Shown here in pieces: positions 43,643 to 52,261 of a stretch of DNA of 64,000 nucleotides (the first letter of the stretch is position 1; every line of letters starts with the position of its first letter). Both the position numbers and the translations under genes were made by a program. The stretch spans positions 22,361 to 86,360 of the forward strand of contig CAZYQC010000007.1 in NCBI GenBank assembly GCA_964649815.1. Direction: 5' to 3'. Source of the stretch: G013214665 sp964649815 (GTDB lineage: Bacteria > Pseudomonadota > Alphaproteobacteria > Rhodobacterales > Rhodobacteraceae). The notes below the pieces were generated by a model, which made no database searches, was not told where the DNA came from, and worked only from the letters and a program-made list of their open reading frames with translations.

Positions 43643-44595
43643 ACGCTGCGCTTTCCGAAGAGGCCGTAGGGTCTAAAGATCAGGATCAAGACCATCAGGA
43701 TGTAGGGCAGAATGTCCGCAATCTGCGGAAGCGTCAGGGTCCAGAGATCGCGCCACGCGCTGTCCCAGATGGGCTCTGGCTTTTCGAAACCAAAGCTGAC
43801 CAGGATGTCCTCCATCCGAACGTTATACGCTTTGGAAAAGGTTGTGATCCACCCGATAAGAAGCGAGGCCACAAGCGCCCCCCACAGCGAGCCAAGACCG
43901 CCAATCACAATGGTCACAAACACGATCGACCCCAAGACGAACGCCATGCCGGGGAATGTGCCCAGAACGGGACCCGCGATCACGCCAGCGACACCAGCAA
44001 GCGCCGTGCCAACGCCGAAGACCCCCATAAAGATCAAAGGCACGTTGTGGCCCAGGGCCTCTACGGTGCGCGGATAAGTCAGCGCCGCTTGGATGATCAT
44101 CCCCACGCGCGTTTTCGTCAGCACATAAAGCAGCCCGATGAAGATCGCGACCGAGGTGAAGATCATGAAAATCTTATATGCAGGGATAGAGTTCCCCGCG
44201 ATGGCAAAGGCCGTGAACTGCAGCGCTTCGGGGGCGTTGTAGGCCATCTGGTTCTTGCCCCAGATGAATTGCACAACCTCCTCGATCAAAAGCGCCAAAC
44301 CAAAGGTAAAGATCAATTCAGGAACGTGGCCATATTGGTGAACACGCCTCAACCCGTATCGCTCGACCCCCGCGCCCAACACGCCAACAATCAAAGGTGC
44401 AATGAGCAAGCCCATCCAGAACCCCAGATACAGGCTGATTTGATAGGCGAAATAGGCACCCAGCATGTAAAAGCTGGCGTGGGCGAAGTTCAAAACACCC
44501 ATCATTGAAAAGATCAGTGTCAAACCCGCTGAGAGCATGAACAGGAGCAATCCTGTCACCAACCCGTCGATGAGGTTAACCAGAACGAGATCCAT
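43639..44595 (-). CDS. livH: ABC transporter permease LivH (operon 2)
   Basis: This 318-residue permease of the LivH family has GLVTGLLLFMLSAGLTLIFS and MMGVLNFAHASFYMLGAY near the N terminus, the coupling loop TRVGMIIQAALTYPRTVEALGH (about 185-206) and IGGLGSLWGALVASL. It lies 177 bases after the binding-protein gene, with a hairpin in the gap, and overlaps livM. Confidence 0.9.
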   Translation of the reverse strand: MDLVLVNLIDGLVTGLLLFMLSAGLTLIFSMMGVLNFAHASFYMLGAYFAYQISLYLGFWMGLLIAPLIVGVLGAGVERYGLRRVHQYGHVPELIFTFGLALLIEEVVQFIWGKNQMAYNAPEALQFTAFAIAGNSIPAYKIFMIFTSVAIFIGLLYVLTKTRVGMIIQAALTYPRTVEALGHNVPLIFMGVFGVGTALAGVAGVIAGPVLGTFPGMAFVLGSIVFVTIVIGGLGSLWGALVASLLIGWITTFSKAYNVRMEDILVSFGFEKPEPIWDSAWRDLWTLTLPQIADILPYILMVLILIFRPYGLFGKRSV

Positions 44596-44694
44596 TCGTT
44601 CCTCCTTGGCGCTGAAACCCAGTTACGGCGTGCAAAAACATGACGTCTGGCAGCCCGAATTGGGCCAGGACCAATGTGCATGCTGATGTTTGGG

Positions 44695-44722
44695 GAAGAG
44701 CAGACGGTCCCGCCTGCTCTTC
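44695..44722 (-). terminator. Hairpin between the binding protein and livH of operon 2
   Basis: Perfect 9-bp stem GAAGAGCAG (44695-44703) / CTGCTCTTC (44714-44722) with a 10-base loop, in the 177-base gap 3' of the binding-protein gene. No long U-tract follows. It could stabilise the upstream mRNA or attenuate transcription into the permease genes. An imperfect hairpin closer to the stop (about 44733-44761) lies beside it. Confidence 0.5.
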
Positions 44723-44772
44723 TGATTTGGATGCCTTGCGCGCCCTCAGGGCGGCACAAGGCAAGACCCGGT

Positions 44773-46017
44773 TTAGGGACGACGCATGTTGCAGGTCGAT
44801 GGGCTGTCCATCGCTGCCATTTTGATCGTCGATTCCACCACAACACCAAAGCCAGAGTTGTCGTAGTCGTATGTCACGCCCTCATCGGTGTGCGCTGTGA
44901 TGTGCACATCCTGGATCGCTTGGTGGTCGTTTGGACGCATAAAGACTTTGGTTCCCCAAATGCTGTCATACTCCATACCTTCCAGGGCGTTCGCAACGGC
45001 GACAACGTCATCAGCTGTGCCCGCCTCTTCGATGGCCTGGGCCAACATGCCGATCACATTCGCGATCCGTGGCTGGTCCACGTTGCCGTCTGGGTATTTG
45101 GCCTCAAAGCCATCCACATAAGACCGCGCCGCATCTGTTGGCGGTGGGTTGATTTGACCCTCACCAACCAGACGGATCACGTCTTTGCCCGCAGCGCCAA
45201 AGGCCGCTGTGATGCCGGAGCCGCCCGCATAATAGGTAAAGATCGGACCGGAATAGCCGTTTTCGACCACCGAACGACCAAGGCCAACCATGTCAGCGCC
45301 CCAGTTGCCGGTGATGATGGCATCCGCGCCAGAGGCGACGATTTTGCGCGAATATGGCGTAAAGTCCTTCACCTTGCCGATCGGGTGCAATTCGTTGCCA
45401 ACAATTTCGATGTCAGGACGCTTGGATCCCAGATCACGCACCGCCGCTGCGGCGACCGCCTTACCAAAGGAATAGTCCTGGCCGATGATGTAGACCTTTT
45501 TGATGCTGTCATCTGTGGCCATGACGTCGGTCAATGCGTCCATCTTGATGTCGGCATTGGCGTCAAAACGGAAGTGCCAGAAGTTGCATTTGTCATTGGT
45601 CAGCGCCGGATCAACCGCGGCATAGTTCAGGAACAAAACCCGGTTGTCTGGGTTCCGGCGGTTGTGCTTGTCGATCGCTTCGGTCAGCGCGTTCGCAACG
45701 CCCGAGCTGTTGCCCTGCGCGATGTACCGGATGCCCTGGTCAATCGCGACCTGCAGTTGGATCAGCGACTCTTTTGGGCTGATCTTGTTGTCGAACGGCA
45801 CGATCTCAAAATTCGTACCGCCCAAAACGCCGCCCGCTTCGTTGACCATATGGTCGGCCGCGAATTCATACTGGTGCAGACCGTTCGTACCCGTGGCCGC
45901 AAAGGGCCCGGACAGCGGGTCAATAAAAGCAATTTTGATGTTCTCGGCCATGCCCGCAGCAGCGCTGATAGCAAGTGCCAGCGCGGCGCTGACGCCGAGC
46001 TTGATGGATTTACGCAT
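44773..46017 (-). CDS. Periplasmic substrate-binding protein of a liv-type ABC transporter (operon 2)
   Basis: This 414-residue type I periplasmic binding protein has a signal peptide (MRKSIKLGVSAALALAISAA, cleaved near GMA-EN). The mature start NIKIAFIDPLSGPFAATG and the following DNKISPKESLIQLQ are typical of the group linked to aromatic or other carboxylate uptake as well as amino acids; the sequence alone does not decide. It differs clearly from the operon 1 protein. It is flanked by CoA-metabolism operons on both sides, which favours a carboxylic acid as substrate (inference). It is the first gene of its operon. Confidence 0.9.
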   Translation of the reverse strand: MRKSIKLGVSAALALAISAAAGMAENIKIAFIDPLSGPFAATGTNGLHQYEFAADHMVNEAGGVLGGTNFEIVPFDNKISPKESLIQLQVAIDQGIRYIAQGNSSGVANALTEAIDKHNRRNPDNRVLFLNYAAVDPALTNDKCNFWHFRFDANADIKMDALTDVMATDDSIKKVYIIGQDYSFGKAVAAAAVRDLGSKRPDIEIVGNELHPIGKVKDFTPYSRKIVASGADAIITGNWGADMVGLGRSVVENGYSGPIFTYYAGGSGITAAFGAAGKDVIRLVGEGQINPPPTDAARSYVDGFEAKYPDGNVDQPRIANVIGMLAQAIEEAGTADDVVAVANALEGMEYDSIWGTKVFMRPNDHQAIQDVHITAHTDEGVTYDYDNSGFGVVVESTIKMAAMDSPSTCNMRRP

Positions 46018-46337
46018 AAATATCCTCCCTAACGCGACCGACGCGCGTGGCTTCTACCTATTTTTCGTCGGCCTACCCAAAGGGTTGCATATCGCTGTGA
46101 TAAGTCAAGCGCTGTTAGAGGCTCGGCCCGCGGAAACTGCGTGACGCTACGGAAATCTCTAATTATCTGAAAACGCGAGAAGAGTTTTGGCCACCCTTCT
46201 GAGTCAACGCTCATTCCGCGGGCGTTTGCCCTCTTATCGGGCAAACGGGTTCGGTTACATCGGAATTGGCCGGCATATTTGATGGATGGGATGCCGTTTG
46301 TTTTACTTTAGATTTGATCTTTAGATCATTGTTTTTA
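46018..46337. other. Gene-free region upstream of binding protein 2, with palindromes
   Basis: No convincing gene is seen in these 320 bases. They hold the promoter of the operon 2 binding-protein gene. A perfect inverted repeat CGTTTGCCC/GGGCAAACG (46223-46231, 46239-46247, 7-base loop) lies about 210 bases upstream of its start. A second inverted repeat, CCCGCGGAA (46127-46135) / TTCCGCGGG (46214-46222), abuts it. The part 46290-46345 is AT-rich and contains GATCTTTAGATC. Confidence 0.5.
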
Positions 46338-47369
46338 TTAATTCTTGTCCAAAGCTTTCAATCCCATCTCGGCAAAGACTGGCACATAAGCCCCGACCTT
46401 CATCGCCCGTTCCGGGTTCGAAGCGTTGCCATCCAAAGCGCGTTTGAGAACACCTTGGATGATTGCGGCCATGCGGAAAAAGCAGAACCCGGCAAAAAAG
46501 CCAAAGTTCTCAATCTTTTCGATCCCGCGCCGCTGGCAATACTGTGCAATAAATTCCTCGTCGCTGGGCAGACCAAGGGCGGCTCTGTCCACCCCGCCCA
46601 GCCCGCGACCCTCTGGACCGGCTGGCAATTGCCACTGCATGATCACGCTTGCCAAATCGGCATATGGGTGACCAAGCGTCGAGAGCTCCCAATCCAGGAC
46701 CGCCAGACATTTTACGCCAGAGCGTTCGAACATCATGTTGTCGATCCGGTAATCGCCATGCACCAACGTGCGTTGCCCGTCATCCGCGGGCATTTCTTCT
46801 TCGAGGCGCGCAATAAGCGTGTTCATCGCAGGGACGTCTTGCGTCTCGGAGGCGCGATATTGTTTGGTCCACCGCCCTGTTTGCCGTTCCAGATAATGAC
46901 CGGGCGGCCCATAGTCAGACAGCCCAACCGCATCGATATCAACATCATGCAAGGCGGCCAAAACGCGGTTCATGTCGTCGATGACGCCGGTCCGCGTGTC
47001 ATTGGTTTCGCTTTGCATCGTGGGTTCGTTGAAATTGCGCCCGTCCACGTGATCCATGACGTAGAACATGGACCCGATGACACCGTCGTCTTCGCACAGC
47101 ACATGCATCTTGGAGACCGGCACATCGGTGTTTTGCAGCGCGCTTTGAACCCTGAATTCGCGATCCACAGCATGCGCCGACTTCAAAAGCTGGCCTGGCG
47201 GTTTGCGACGCAAGACGTAATTCTTTGCAGGCGTGCGCAGCAAAAATGTCGGATTGGACTGCCCGCCCTGGAATTTTTCAGCCTCGATAGGCCCTTCGAA
47301 CCCGTCAAGGGTTTCCCGCAAATAGGCAGCGACGGCATCTGTATCGAGGGTTTGTGTATCTTTTGTCAT
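46338..47369 (-). CDS. Phosphotransferase (APH/ACAD10-type) family protein
   Basis: This 343-residue protein has an aminoglycoside-phosphotransferase/choline-kinase-like fold. Kinase motifs are present: LVHGDYRIDNMMF (catalytic loop) and AVLDWELSTLGHPYADLA (metal-binding Asp-Trp-Glu). This clade resembles the N-terminal kinase domain of ACAD10/ACAD11, recently shown to phosphorylate 4-hydroxyacyl-CoAs so that they can enter beta-oxidation. The neighbourhood (thiolase, SDRs, acyl-CoA dehydrogenases) fits that role, but the assignment is inferred from family and context. It overlaps the histidine phosphatase gene by 4 bases. Confidence 0.85.
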   Translation of the reverse strand: MTKDTQTLDTDAVAAYLRETLDGFEGPIEAEKFQGGQSNPTFLLRTPAKNYVLRRKPPGQLLKSAHAVDREFRVQSALQNTDVPVSKMHVLCEDDGVIGSMFYVMDHVDGRNFNEPTMQSETNDTRTGVIDDMNRVLAALHDVDIDAVGLSDYGPPGHYLERQTGRWTKQYRASETQDVPAMNTLIARLEEEMPADDGQRTLVHGDYRIDNMMFERSGVKCLAVLDWELSTLGHPYADLASVIMQWQLPAGPEGRGLGGVDRAALGLPSDEEFIAQYCQRRGIEKIENFGFFAGFCFFRMAAIIQGVLKRALDGNASNPERAMKVGAYVPVFAEMGLKALDKN

Positions 47370-48010
47370 GAATAGCTCTCAAGCGTCGGATCGAGATCAA
47401 AATGGGGCGCCCAGTTGAAAGTCTGCAGCATGATCCGCCCTTTTGAGAAGACAAATCGTGCAACAGAGGCGTTGCGCACCTGGAGGTTCAGTTCCATCAT
47501 CATGGGCGCTGGCGCTTGCAGGACGTGGCGGGTCAGCTGACCGATCACGCCACCAGATGAGACCACAAGAACCTTCTTTGCGCCGGGTTCTGTGGCGATG
47601 CTCAGGGCTTTTTGCGTGCGCGTGGTAAAGTCAGCCCAGCTTTCCCGCGCGCCCTCCAAACCGCCCGACTGCCACTCAAGAATGGTGTCGCGCAGGGTTC
47701 GAAAATGCGTTTTGCGGTCTTGCAAAACGTCTGTTGGCGTGGTCCCGCCAAACCGGACACTAAGCAGATCATAAAAGTCGTATTCGTTGAAACCGGGATG
47801 TTGGGCGCTTGGCCCATCAAACCCCATCTCGCGCAGCGTTTCGATTTGCCGCGTCAACGTGCCGGTCATTAACCGATCAGGCGCAAAGCCCTGGTCTTTC
47901 AACCATGCGCCAAGCGCGCGCGCCTGCTTCACGCCCAGCTCGCTCAGTTGATCGTAATTGTCGGTGCCAAAGCCCGCTTGGCCATGCCGAACAATCCAGA
48001 GTTCTGCCAT
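47366..48010 (-). CDS. Histidine phosphatase superfamily protein
   Basis: This 214-residue phosphoglycerate-mutase-like phosphatase has the RHG motif IVRHGQAGFGTDNYDQLSE at the N terminus, with the nucleophilic His; the second His is expected in VVSSGGVIGQ, where Ser-Ser-Gly replaces the common HG, so the distal catalytic His may be missing. ATG 48010 is chosen; the longer reading from 48058 lies in a hairpin region. It overlaps the kinase-like gene downstream (ATGA), suggesting that the two act on the same phosphorylated compound. Confidence 0.82.
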   Translation of the reverse strand: MAELWIVRHGQAGFGTDNYDQLSELGVKQARALGAWLKDQGFAPDRLMTGTLTRQIETLREMGFDGPSAQHPGFNEYDFYDLLSVRFGGTTPTDVLQDRKTHFRTLRDTILEWQSGGLEGARESWADFTTRTQKALSIATEPGAKKVLVVSSGGVIGQLTRHVLQAPAPMMMELNLQVRNASVARFVFSKGRIMLQTFNWAPHFDLDPTLESYS

Positions 48011-48027
48011 AGAATTATGCCTTTGCG

Positions 48028-48056
48028 GGTGCGCGGGCCACGGGGACCCGCGCACC
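48028..48056 (-). terminator. Hairpin after the thiolase gene
   Basis: GGTGCGCGGG (48028-48037) pairs perfectly with CCCGCGCACC (48047-48056) over 10 bp with a 9-base loop. It lies 14 bases downstream of the thiolase stop on the minus strand. No long U-tract follows; partial read-through into the phosphatase gene is possible. Confidence 0.55.
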
Positions 48057-48070
48057 AAAGTAAACGAGGC

Positions 48071-49267
48071 TCAGAAGACTTCGAAGAGCCCCGCAGCGCC
48101 CATGCCGCCGCCCACACACATGGTGCACACGACATATTTGGCGCCGCGGCGCTTGCCTTCGATCAAAGCCGTGCCAACCATACGCGCGCCCGACATGCCA
48201 TAGGGATGACCAATAGAGATCGCACCGCCGTTCACGTTCAAAAGCTCATCCGGGATGCCCAGCTTGTCCCGGCAATAAAGAACCTGGACGGCGAACGCTT
48301 CGTTCAGCTCCCACAGGCCGATGTCATCCATTTTGAGCCCGTGGGCCTCCAAAAGCTTTGGCACCGCAAAGACGGGGCCGATGCCCATTTCATCAGGCTC
48401 ACAGCCCGCGGCCATGACACCGACATAGCGGCCCAAAGGCGCGAGACCTTTTTGCTCGGCCAGCTTGGCCTCCATGACCACAGAGGCAGAGGCCCCGTCG
48501 GAGAGCTGAGAGGCATTGCCCGCAGTGATGTGCTTGCCCTCTTTGATGTGAATGCCGTCTTTGAACACCGGCTGCAGGCCCGCGAGCGATTCTGCTGTGG
48601 TGCTTGGGCGGTTGCCCTCGTCCTTGCTAAGCGTGACCTCGTGTTCCGTGATCTCTTTGGTTTCCTTGTTCTGGACCATCATCTTTGTGGTCATCGCCAC
48701 GATTTCCTGATCCAGACGGCCTGCTTCCTGGGCCGCGTGGGTGCGCGCCTGGCTTTGTGCCGCATAGGCGTCTTGCTCTTCGCGCGAAATGCCATAACGC
48801 TCGCCCACGGTTTCTGCGGTCTCGAGCATGGTCATGTAGGTTTCGGGTTTGTTGGCCATGAGCCACGGATCCGCTTTCACGCGCATCTCGGGTGTTTGAA
48901 CCATCGAGATGCTGTCACAGCCACCGCCGATTACGATGTCCATGCCGTCGTGGACGACCTGTTTGGCGGCCGTGGCGATTGCCATCATGCCCGACGCGCA
49001 TTGCCGATCAACGGACATACCGGCCACGGTGACAGGCAAACCGGCGCGCAGCGCTGCTTGACGGGCGATGTTGCCAGAGGTGTGGCCCTGTTGCAGGGCC
49101 GCGCCCCAGATGACGTCGGCAATTTCGTCGCCTGCGACACCTGCCCGTTCGACCGCGTGGGTGATGGCATGCGCCGAAAGGGCCTGCGGCGTGGTGTTGT
49201 TAAAGGCGCCGCGGTAGGCTTTGCCGATGGGAGTGCGGGCTGTTGAGACAATGACGGCGTCACGCAT
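48071..49267 (-). CDS. Acetyl-CoA acyltransferase (thiolase)
   Basis: This 398-residue thiolase is of the FadA/PcaF class. Active-site Cys is in VDRQCASGMMAI (about residue 90); His in NEAFAVQVLY (Glu-Ala-Phe-Ala form) with NVNGGAISIGHPYGMSGARM (His about 354), and the second Cys in VVCTMCVGGGMG. It cleaves 3-ketoacyl-CoA with CoA to yield acetyl-CoA or another short acyl-CoA. ATG 49267 (MRDAVIVSTARTPIG) is chosen; the reading frame extends 5' to 49894 only because it runs antisense in GC-rich DNA. It lies between SDR genes and the phosphatase. Confidence 0.92.
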   Translation of the reverse strand: MRDAVIVSTARTPIGKAYRGAFNNTTPQALSAHAITHAVERAGVAGDEIADVIWGAALQQGHTSGNIARQAALRAGLPVTVAGMSVDRQCASGMMAIATAAKQVVHDGMDIVIGGGCDSISMVQTPEMRVKADPWLMANKPETYMTMLETAETVGERYGISREEQDAYAAQSQARTHAAQEAGRLDQEIVAMTTKMMVQNKETKEITEHEVTLSKDEGNRPSTTAESLAGLQPVFKDGIHIKEGKHITAGNASQLSDGASASVVMEAKLAEQKGLAPLGRYVGVMAAGCEPDEMGIGPVFAVPKLLEAHGLKMDDIGLWELNEAFAVQVLYCRDKLGIPDELLNVNGGAISIGHPYGMSGARMVGTALIEGKRRGAKYVVCTMCVGGGMGAAGLFEVF

Positions 49268-49303
49268 ATCTGTGATCCTTTTCGCGAGTTTTGAGTGAGG
49301 GAC

Positions 49304-49350
49304 CTGGGGCGCTGCCCCAGACCCCGGAGTATTTGAGGTCCAAAAGAAGG
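49304..49350 (+). repeat. Dispersed palindromic element, copy D
   Basis: CTGGGGC/GCCCCAG hairpin (49304-49310, 49314-49320), then ACCCCGGAGTATTTGAGGT and CCAAAAGAAGGAGG. It lies between the SDR gene ending at 49366 and the thiolase start at 49267, on the plus strand relative to minus-strand genes. Confidence 0.65.
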
Positions 49351-49365
49351 AGGAAGGCCCCCCGT

Positions 49366-50289
49366 TTACCAGTCGAGTTTTACACCTTTTTCCTCGGCGG
49401 CGCGTTTGGCGAATTTGCGGGTTTGGGCGAAGGCGTTTTCGAGCTCTTCCTGGCCGTCTGGATCCGTGATTGCGCCCCAGTGTGCGGCGACCGCTTCTGG
49501 GGTGATGTCGCCGGGGATGAATTGGCCTGTGGTCTCGTAGACGCGGGTTTGGGCAAAAACACCTGCGCCAGCGCCAAGGATGACGCGGGATGGGCCATCT
49601 TCGGACACGAGGTAGAGAACACCGGGTGTGATGGTCTCGGGCTGCAGCAATTCGAGCGCCTCGGGCGGCATCAGGCTTTCGGTCATGCGGGTGGCCGCGG
49701 TTGGGGCGAGCGTGTTGACGCGGATGTTGTCGCGCGCGCCTTCCAAATGGAGGACATTCATCAACCCCATCATGCCCGCCTTGGCCGCGCCATAATTGGA
49801 TTGGCCGAAATTGCCGTAGAGGCCGGAGGCGGAGGTTGTCAGCACGATGCGGCCGTATTGGGCGGCGCGCATGTGGGGCCAAACGGCGTGGCAACAGGTG
49901 GCTGTGCCTTGCAAATGCACCGATACGACCTTGGCGAAATCATCCAGGGTCATTTTGCCGAAGGTTTTGTCGCGAAGGATGCCTGCGTTGTTGATCAGGA
50001 TATCGATCTGGCCCCAGCGATCTATCGTTTGGGCCACCATGTCCGCAACCTGTTCGGCATTGGCGACATCAGCGCCATGCGCCATCGCCTCGCCGCCCAT
50101 CGCCTCGATCTCGGCCACAACGGATTGCGCGGCTTCGGAGCCTGTCGCAGTGCCATCGGTTGCGACACCGAGGTCATTGACCACCACTTTGGCACCGCGC
50201 GCAGCGAGCCCGAGGGCGTGGCTGCGGCCGAGGCCCACACCGGCGCCGGTGACAAGGGCCACGCGCCCGTCGAAACGTATGTCAGCCAT
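49366..50289 (-). CDS. SDR-family (3R)-hydroxyacyl-CoA dehydrogenase-like protein
   Basis: This 307-residue SDR resembles the dehydrogenase domain of peroxisomal multifunctional enzyme type 2: TGAGVGLGRSHALGLAARGAK and VVVNDLG at the cofactor site, NNAGILRDKTFGKM, catalytic Ser in TTSASGLYG and YGAAK. The roughly 50-residue extension after the core (residues about 245-307, VAAHWGAITDPDGQEELENA) is also typical of that clade. It likely oxidises a 3-hydroxyacyl-CoA before thiolysis by the neighbouring thiolase. Confidence 0.88.
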   Translation of the reverse strand: MADIRFDGRVALVTGAGVGLGRSHALGLAARGAKVVVNDLGVATDGTATGSEAAQSVVAEIEAMGGEAMAHGADVANAEQVADMVAQTIDRWGQIDILINNAGILRDKTFGKMTLDDFAKVVSVHLQGTATCCHAVWPHMRAAQYGRIVLTTSASGLYGNFGQSNYGAAKAGMMGLMNVLHLEGARDNIRVNTLAPTAATRMTESLMPPEALELLQPETITPGVLYLVSEDGPSRVILGAGAGVFAQTRVYETTGQFIPGDITPEAVAAHWGAITDPDGQEELENAFAQTRKFAKRAAEEKGVKLDW

Positions 50290-50290
50290 G

Positions 50291-51115
50291 TTAGCCCCCC
50301 AAAGCCGCGCGGAAGAGGTTGGGGCCGGACATCACCTGGATGCCGCCGGAGACCGGCAAAATCGCACCCGTCAGGTAAGCGCCGCCGCGGCCACAGAGAA
50401 ACTGCATGCAGCCCGCGATATCCTCGGCCTGGCCGACGCGGCCCAGTGGAACGTCGTCGCCCACTTTGTCGCGCATTTTCTCGTCCGCCGTGGCGAAAGC
50501 GGTCATTTTGCTGACGAACGGCCCGGGGGCGAGCGCGTTGACGGTCACGTTGTGACCGGCGAGCTCTTTGGCCATGATGCGCGTGATTTGATGCACGGCG
50601 GCCTTGGACGCCGCGTAGCTATAGGCGCCGTCGCCCAGAGCGGCATCGCCCATGACCGAGCCCACATTGACCACGCGGGCGGGGTCTTCGGCGGTGCCGG
50701 TCTTGATCAGAATAGGCAGCAGCTTTTGCGTCAGGTGGAACAGGCCGGCAGCGTTGACGGACATGATCTTTTCCCAGGCTTCAAACGGGAACTGGCCCAT
50801 TGGCGCCCCCCACGTGGTGCCGGCGTTGTTCATCAGGATGTGCAGCGCGTCGCACCGTGACGTGACTTCGGCAACCAGAGCGTCGACACCGGCCTCGGTG
50901 CCCACATCGCCTTCGAAGCCCTCGCAAGAGCCGGGGGTGCCAAGGGCGTTCAGCTCTTCGGCGACGGCGGCGCAGGCCCCGGGTTTGCGGCTTGCGATGA
51001 GGACATGTGCACCAGCTTGCATCAGACCTTCGGCGGCCATACGGCCAATGCCCGTCGCCCCACCTGTGACCAAGGCGGTTTTGCCTTTGAGCGAAAACAA
51101 AATTTCAGGGGTCAT
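50291..51115 (-). CDS. SDR-family oxidoreductase
   Basis: This 274-residue SDR has TGGATGIGRMAAEGL, NNAGTTWGAPMG, a catalytic Ser in VGSVMGDAA and YAASK. The C terminus ends TGAILPVSGGIQVM plus a short hydrophobic tail. It starts one base before the preceding SDR gene ends (50289/50291 spacing), so the pair is translated together. It resembles eukaryotic-type 2,4-dienoyl-CoA reductases and hydroxysteroid dehydrogenases; the substrate is unknown. Confidence 0.87.
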   Translation of the reverse strand: MTPEILFSLKGKTALVTGGATGIGRMAAEGLMQAGAHVLIASRKPGACAAVAEELNALGTPGSCEGFEGDVGTEAGVDALVAEVTSRCDALHILMNNAGTTWGAPMGQFPFEAWEKIMSVNAAGLFHLTQKLLPILIKTGTAEDPARVVNVGSVMGDAALGDGAYSYAASKAAVHQITRIMAKELAGHNVTVNALAPGPFVSKMTAFATADEKMRDKVGDDVPLGRVGQAEDIAGCMQFLCGRGGAYLTGAILPVSGGIQVMSGPNLFRAALGG

Positions 51116-51145
51116 GTTCTTTCCTTTGTAAATACCTGCGCGGGT

Positions 51146-52261
51146 CTAAAGACCGCGCGCTTTGGCGACTTTTTCGGCGTGATAGCCGTAATCGCCCAGC
51201 CATTCCGCAGCGACGCGGGCGCGTTTCATGAAAAAGCCCATGTCATAGGCATCTGTCATGCCGATGCCGCCGTGCATCTGCACGCCTTCTTGCACCGCAA
51301 GTGTGACGGTTTTCGTGGCGCGGGCTTTGGCCAGAGACACCGCAAGGGTTGCCTCTGCGGGGGCTGCGTCCAATTGCCGACCGGCGTGCAGAATGGTCGA
51401 GGCGGTCACTTCGGTTTCTGACCACAGATGCGCCGCGCGATGTTGCAGCGCTTGAAAGCGTCCGATCTCGATCCCGAATTGCTTGCGTTCCTTGAGATAG
51501 CCCACAGTCATGCCAAACGCGCCTGCGGCGACGCCGGACATTTCGGCTGCAATGGCGGCCTGCCCTGCCTCTAAGGCCGGACGCAGGACGGACATCGCAT
51601 CATCGACGGATCCCAAGACGTCATCGCCGGTTGCGGTGACGCCGTCAAAGGTGATCCGCGCGGCATCGCGGCTGTCAATCATCGCCATCGCGTCGCGGCT
51701 GACGCCTTCGCGATCCGCTGGGATATCAAACAGCGTGGTGCCCCCGTCGGTCTTGGCAAGCACCAGCAACCGGTCTGCCGCCAGCCCATCGCAGACAAAG
51801 GTTTTCGCGCCGCTGAGGCGAAAGCCATTGCCGTCGGCCTTGGCCTCCAAGGTGACGCCATCGGGATCATGCTTGCTGTGCTCATCGACGGCCAGGGCGT
51901 AAATCACCTCTCCTTCGGCGATGCGGCGCAGGGCGTCTTTGGCCCGATCATCGGACACTTGACGCAACGCCGTCGCGGCAATGACAGCCGTTGAAAGGAA
52001 CGGCGAGGAGACGAGCGTTTTGCCCATTTCTTCGGCCAACACACCAGCTGCGGCGTGCCCCATATCAGAGCCTCCGGCCTCTTCGGGAACCAAAACGCCC
52101 GTCCAACCCATTTGCGCCATTTGCGCCCACAGCTCTGCATCATGAGTTTTGCCCGCGTCGCGCATCGCGCGCAGGTGGCTGATCGGCGCGGCATCGTCCA
52201 GAAAGCCGCGCGCAGCGTCGGCCAACATAACCTCGTCTTCGGTCGGGATCATCAGGCTCAT
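51146..52261 (-). CDS. Acyl-CoA dehydrogenase, subunit-like, without the usual catalytic Glu
   Basis: This 371-residue protein has acyl-CoA dehydrogenase fold: N-terminal helical domain (1-110), middle beta domain (about 110-205, with FRLSGAKTFVCDG) and C-terminal helical domain with QMHGGIGMTDAYDMGFFMKR. The C-terminal region ends without the usual catalytic Glu segment (EGT). ATG 52261 (MSLMIPTEDE) overlaps the stop of the next acyl-CoA dehydrogenase gene by 4 bases, and the ORF upstream is not coding. Pairs like this form heterotetramers in steroid degradation. Confidence 0.86.
   Translation of the reverse strand: MSLMIPTEDEVMLADAARGFLDDAAPISHLRAMRDAGKTHDAELWAQMAQMGWTGVLVPEEAGGSDMGHAAAGVLAEEMGKTLVSSPFLSTAVIAATALRQVSDDRAKDALRRIAEGEVIYALAVDEHSKHDPDGVTLEAKADGNGFRLSGAKTFVCDGLAADRLLVLAKTDGGTTLFDIPADREGVSRDAMAMIDSRDAARITFDGVTATGDDVLGSVDDAMSVLRPALEAGQAAIAAEMSGVAAGAFGMTVGYLKERKQFGIEIGRFQALQHRAAHLWSETEVTASTILHAGRQLDAAPAEATLAVSLAKARATKTVTLAVQEGVQMHGGIGMTDAYDMGFFMKRARVAAEWLGDYGYHAEKVAKARGL

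Noticed and set aside
44674..46032. 452-codon plus-strand open frame opposite the operon 2 binding protein
   Set aside because: It is the mirror frame of a gene with a signal peptide and family motifs; no ribosome binding site or domain was seen.
47948..49246. 432-codon plus-strand open frame opposite the thiolase
   Set aside because: Shadow of the thiolase gene; no family resemblance.
49267..49894. Long 5' extension of the thiolase frame
   Set aside because: The extension is Arg/Pro/His-rich, overlaps the SDR gene at 49366-50289 in another frame and crosses a repeat element; the thiolase itself starts at 49267.
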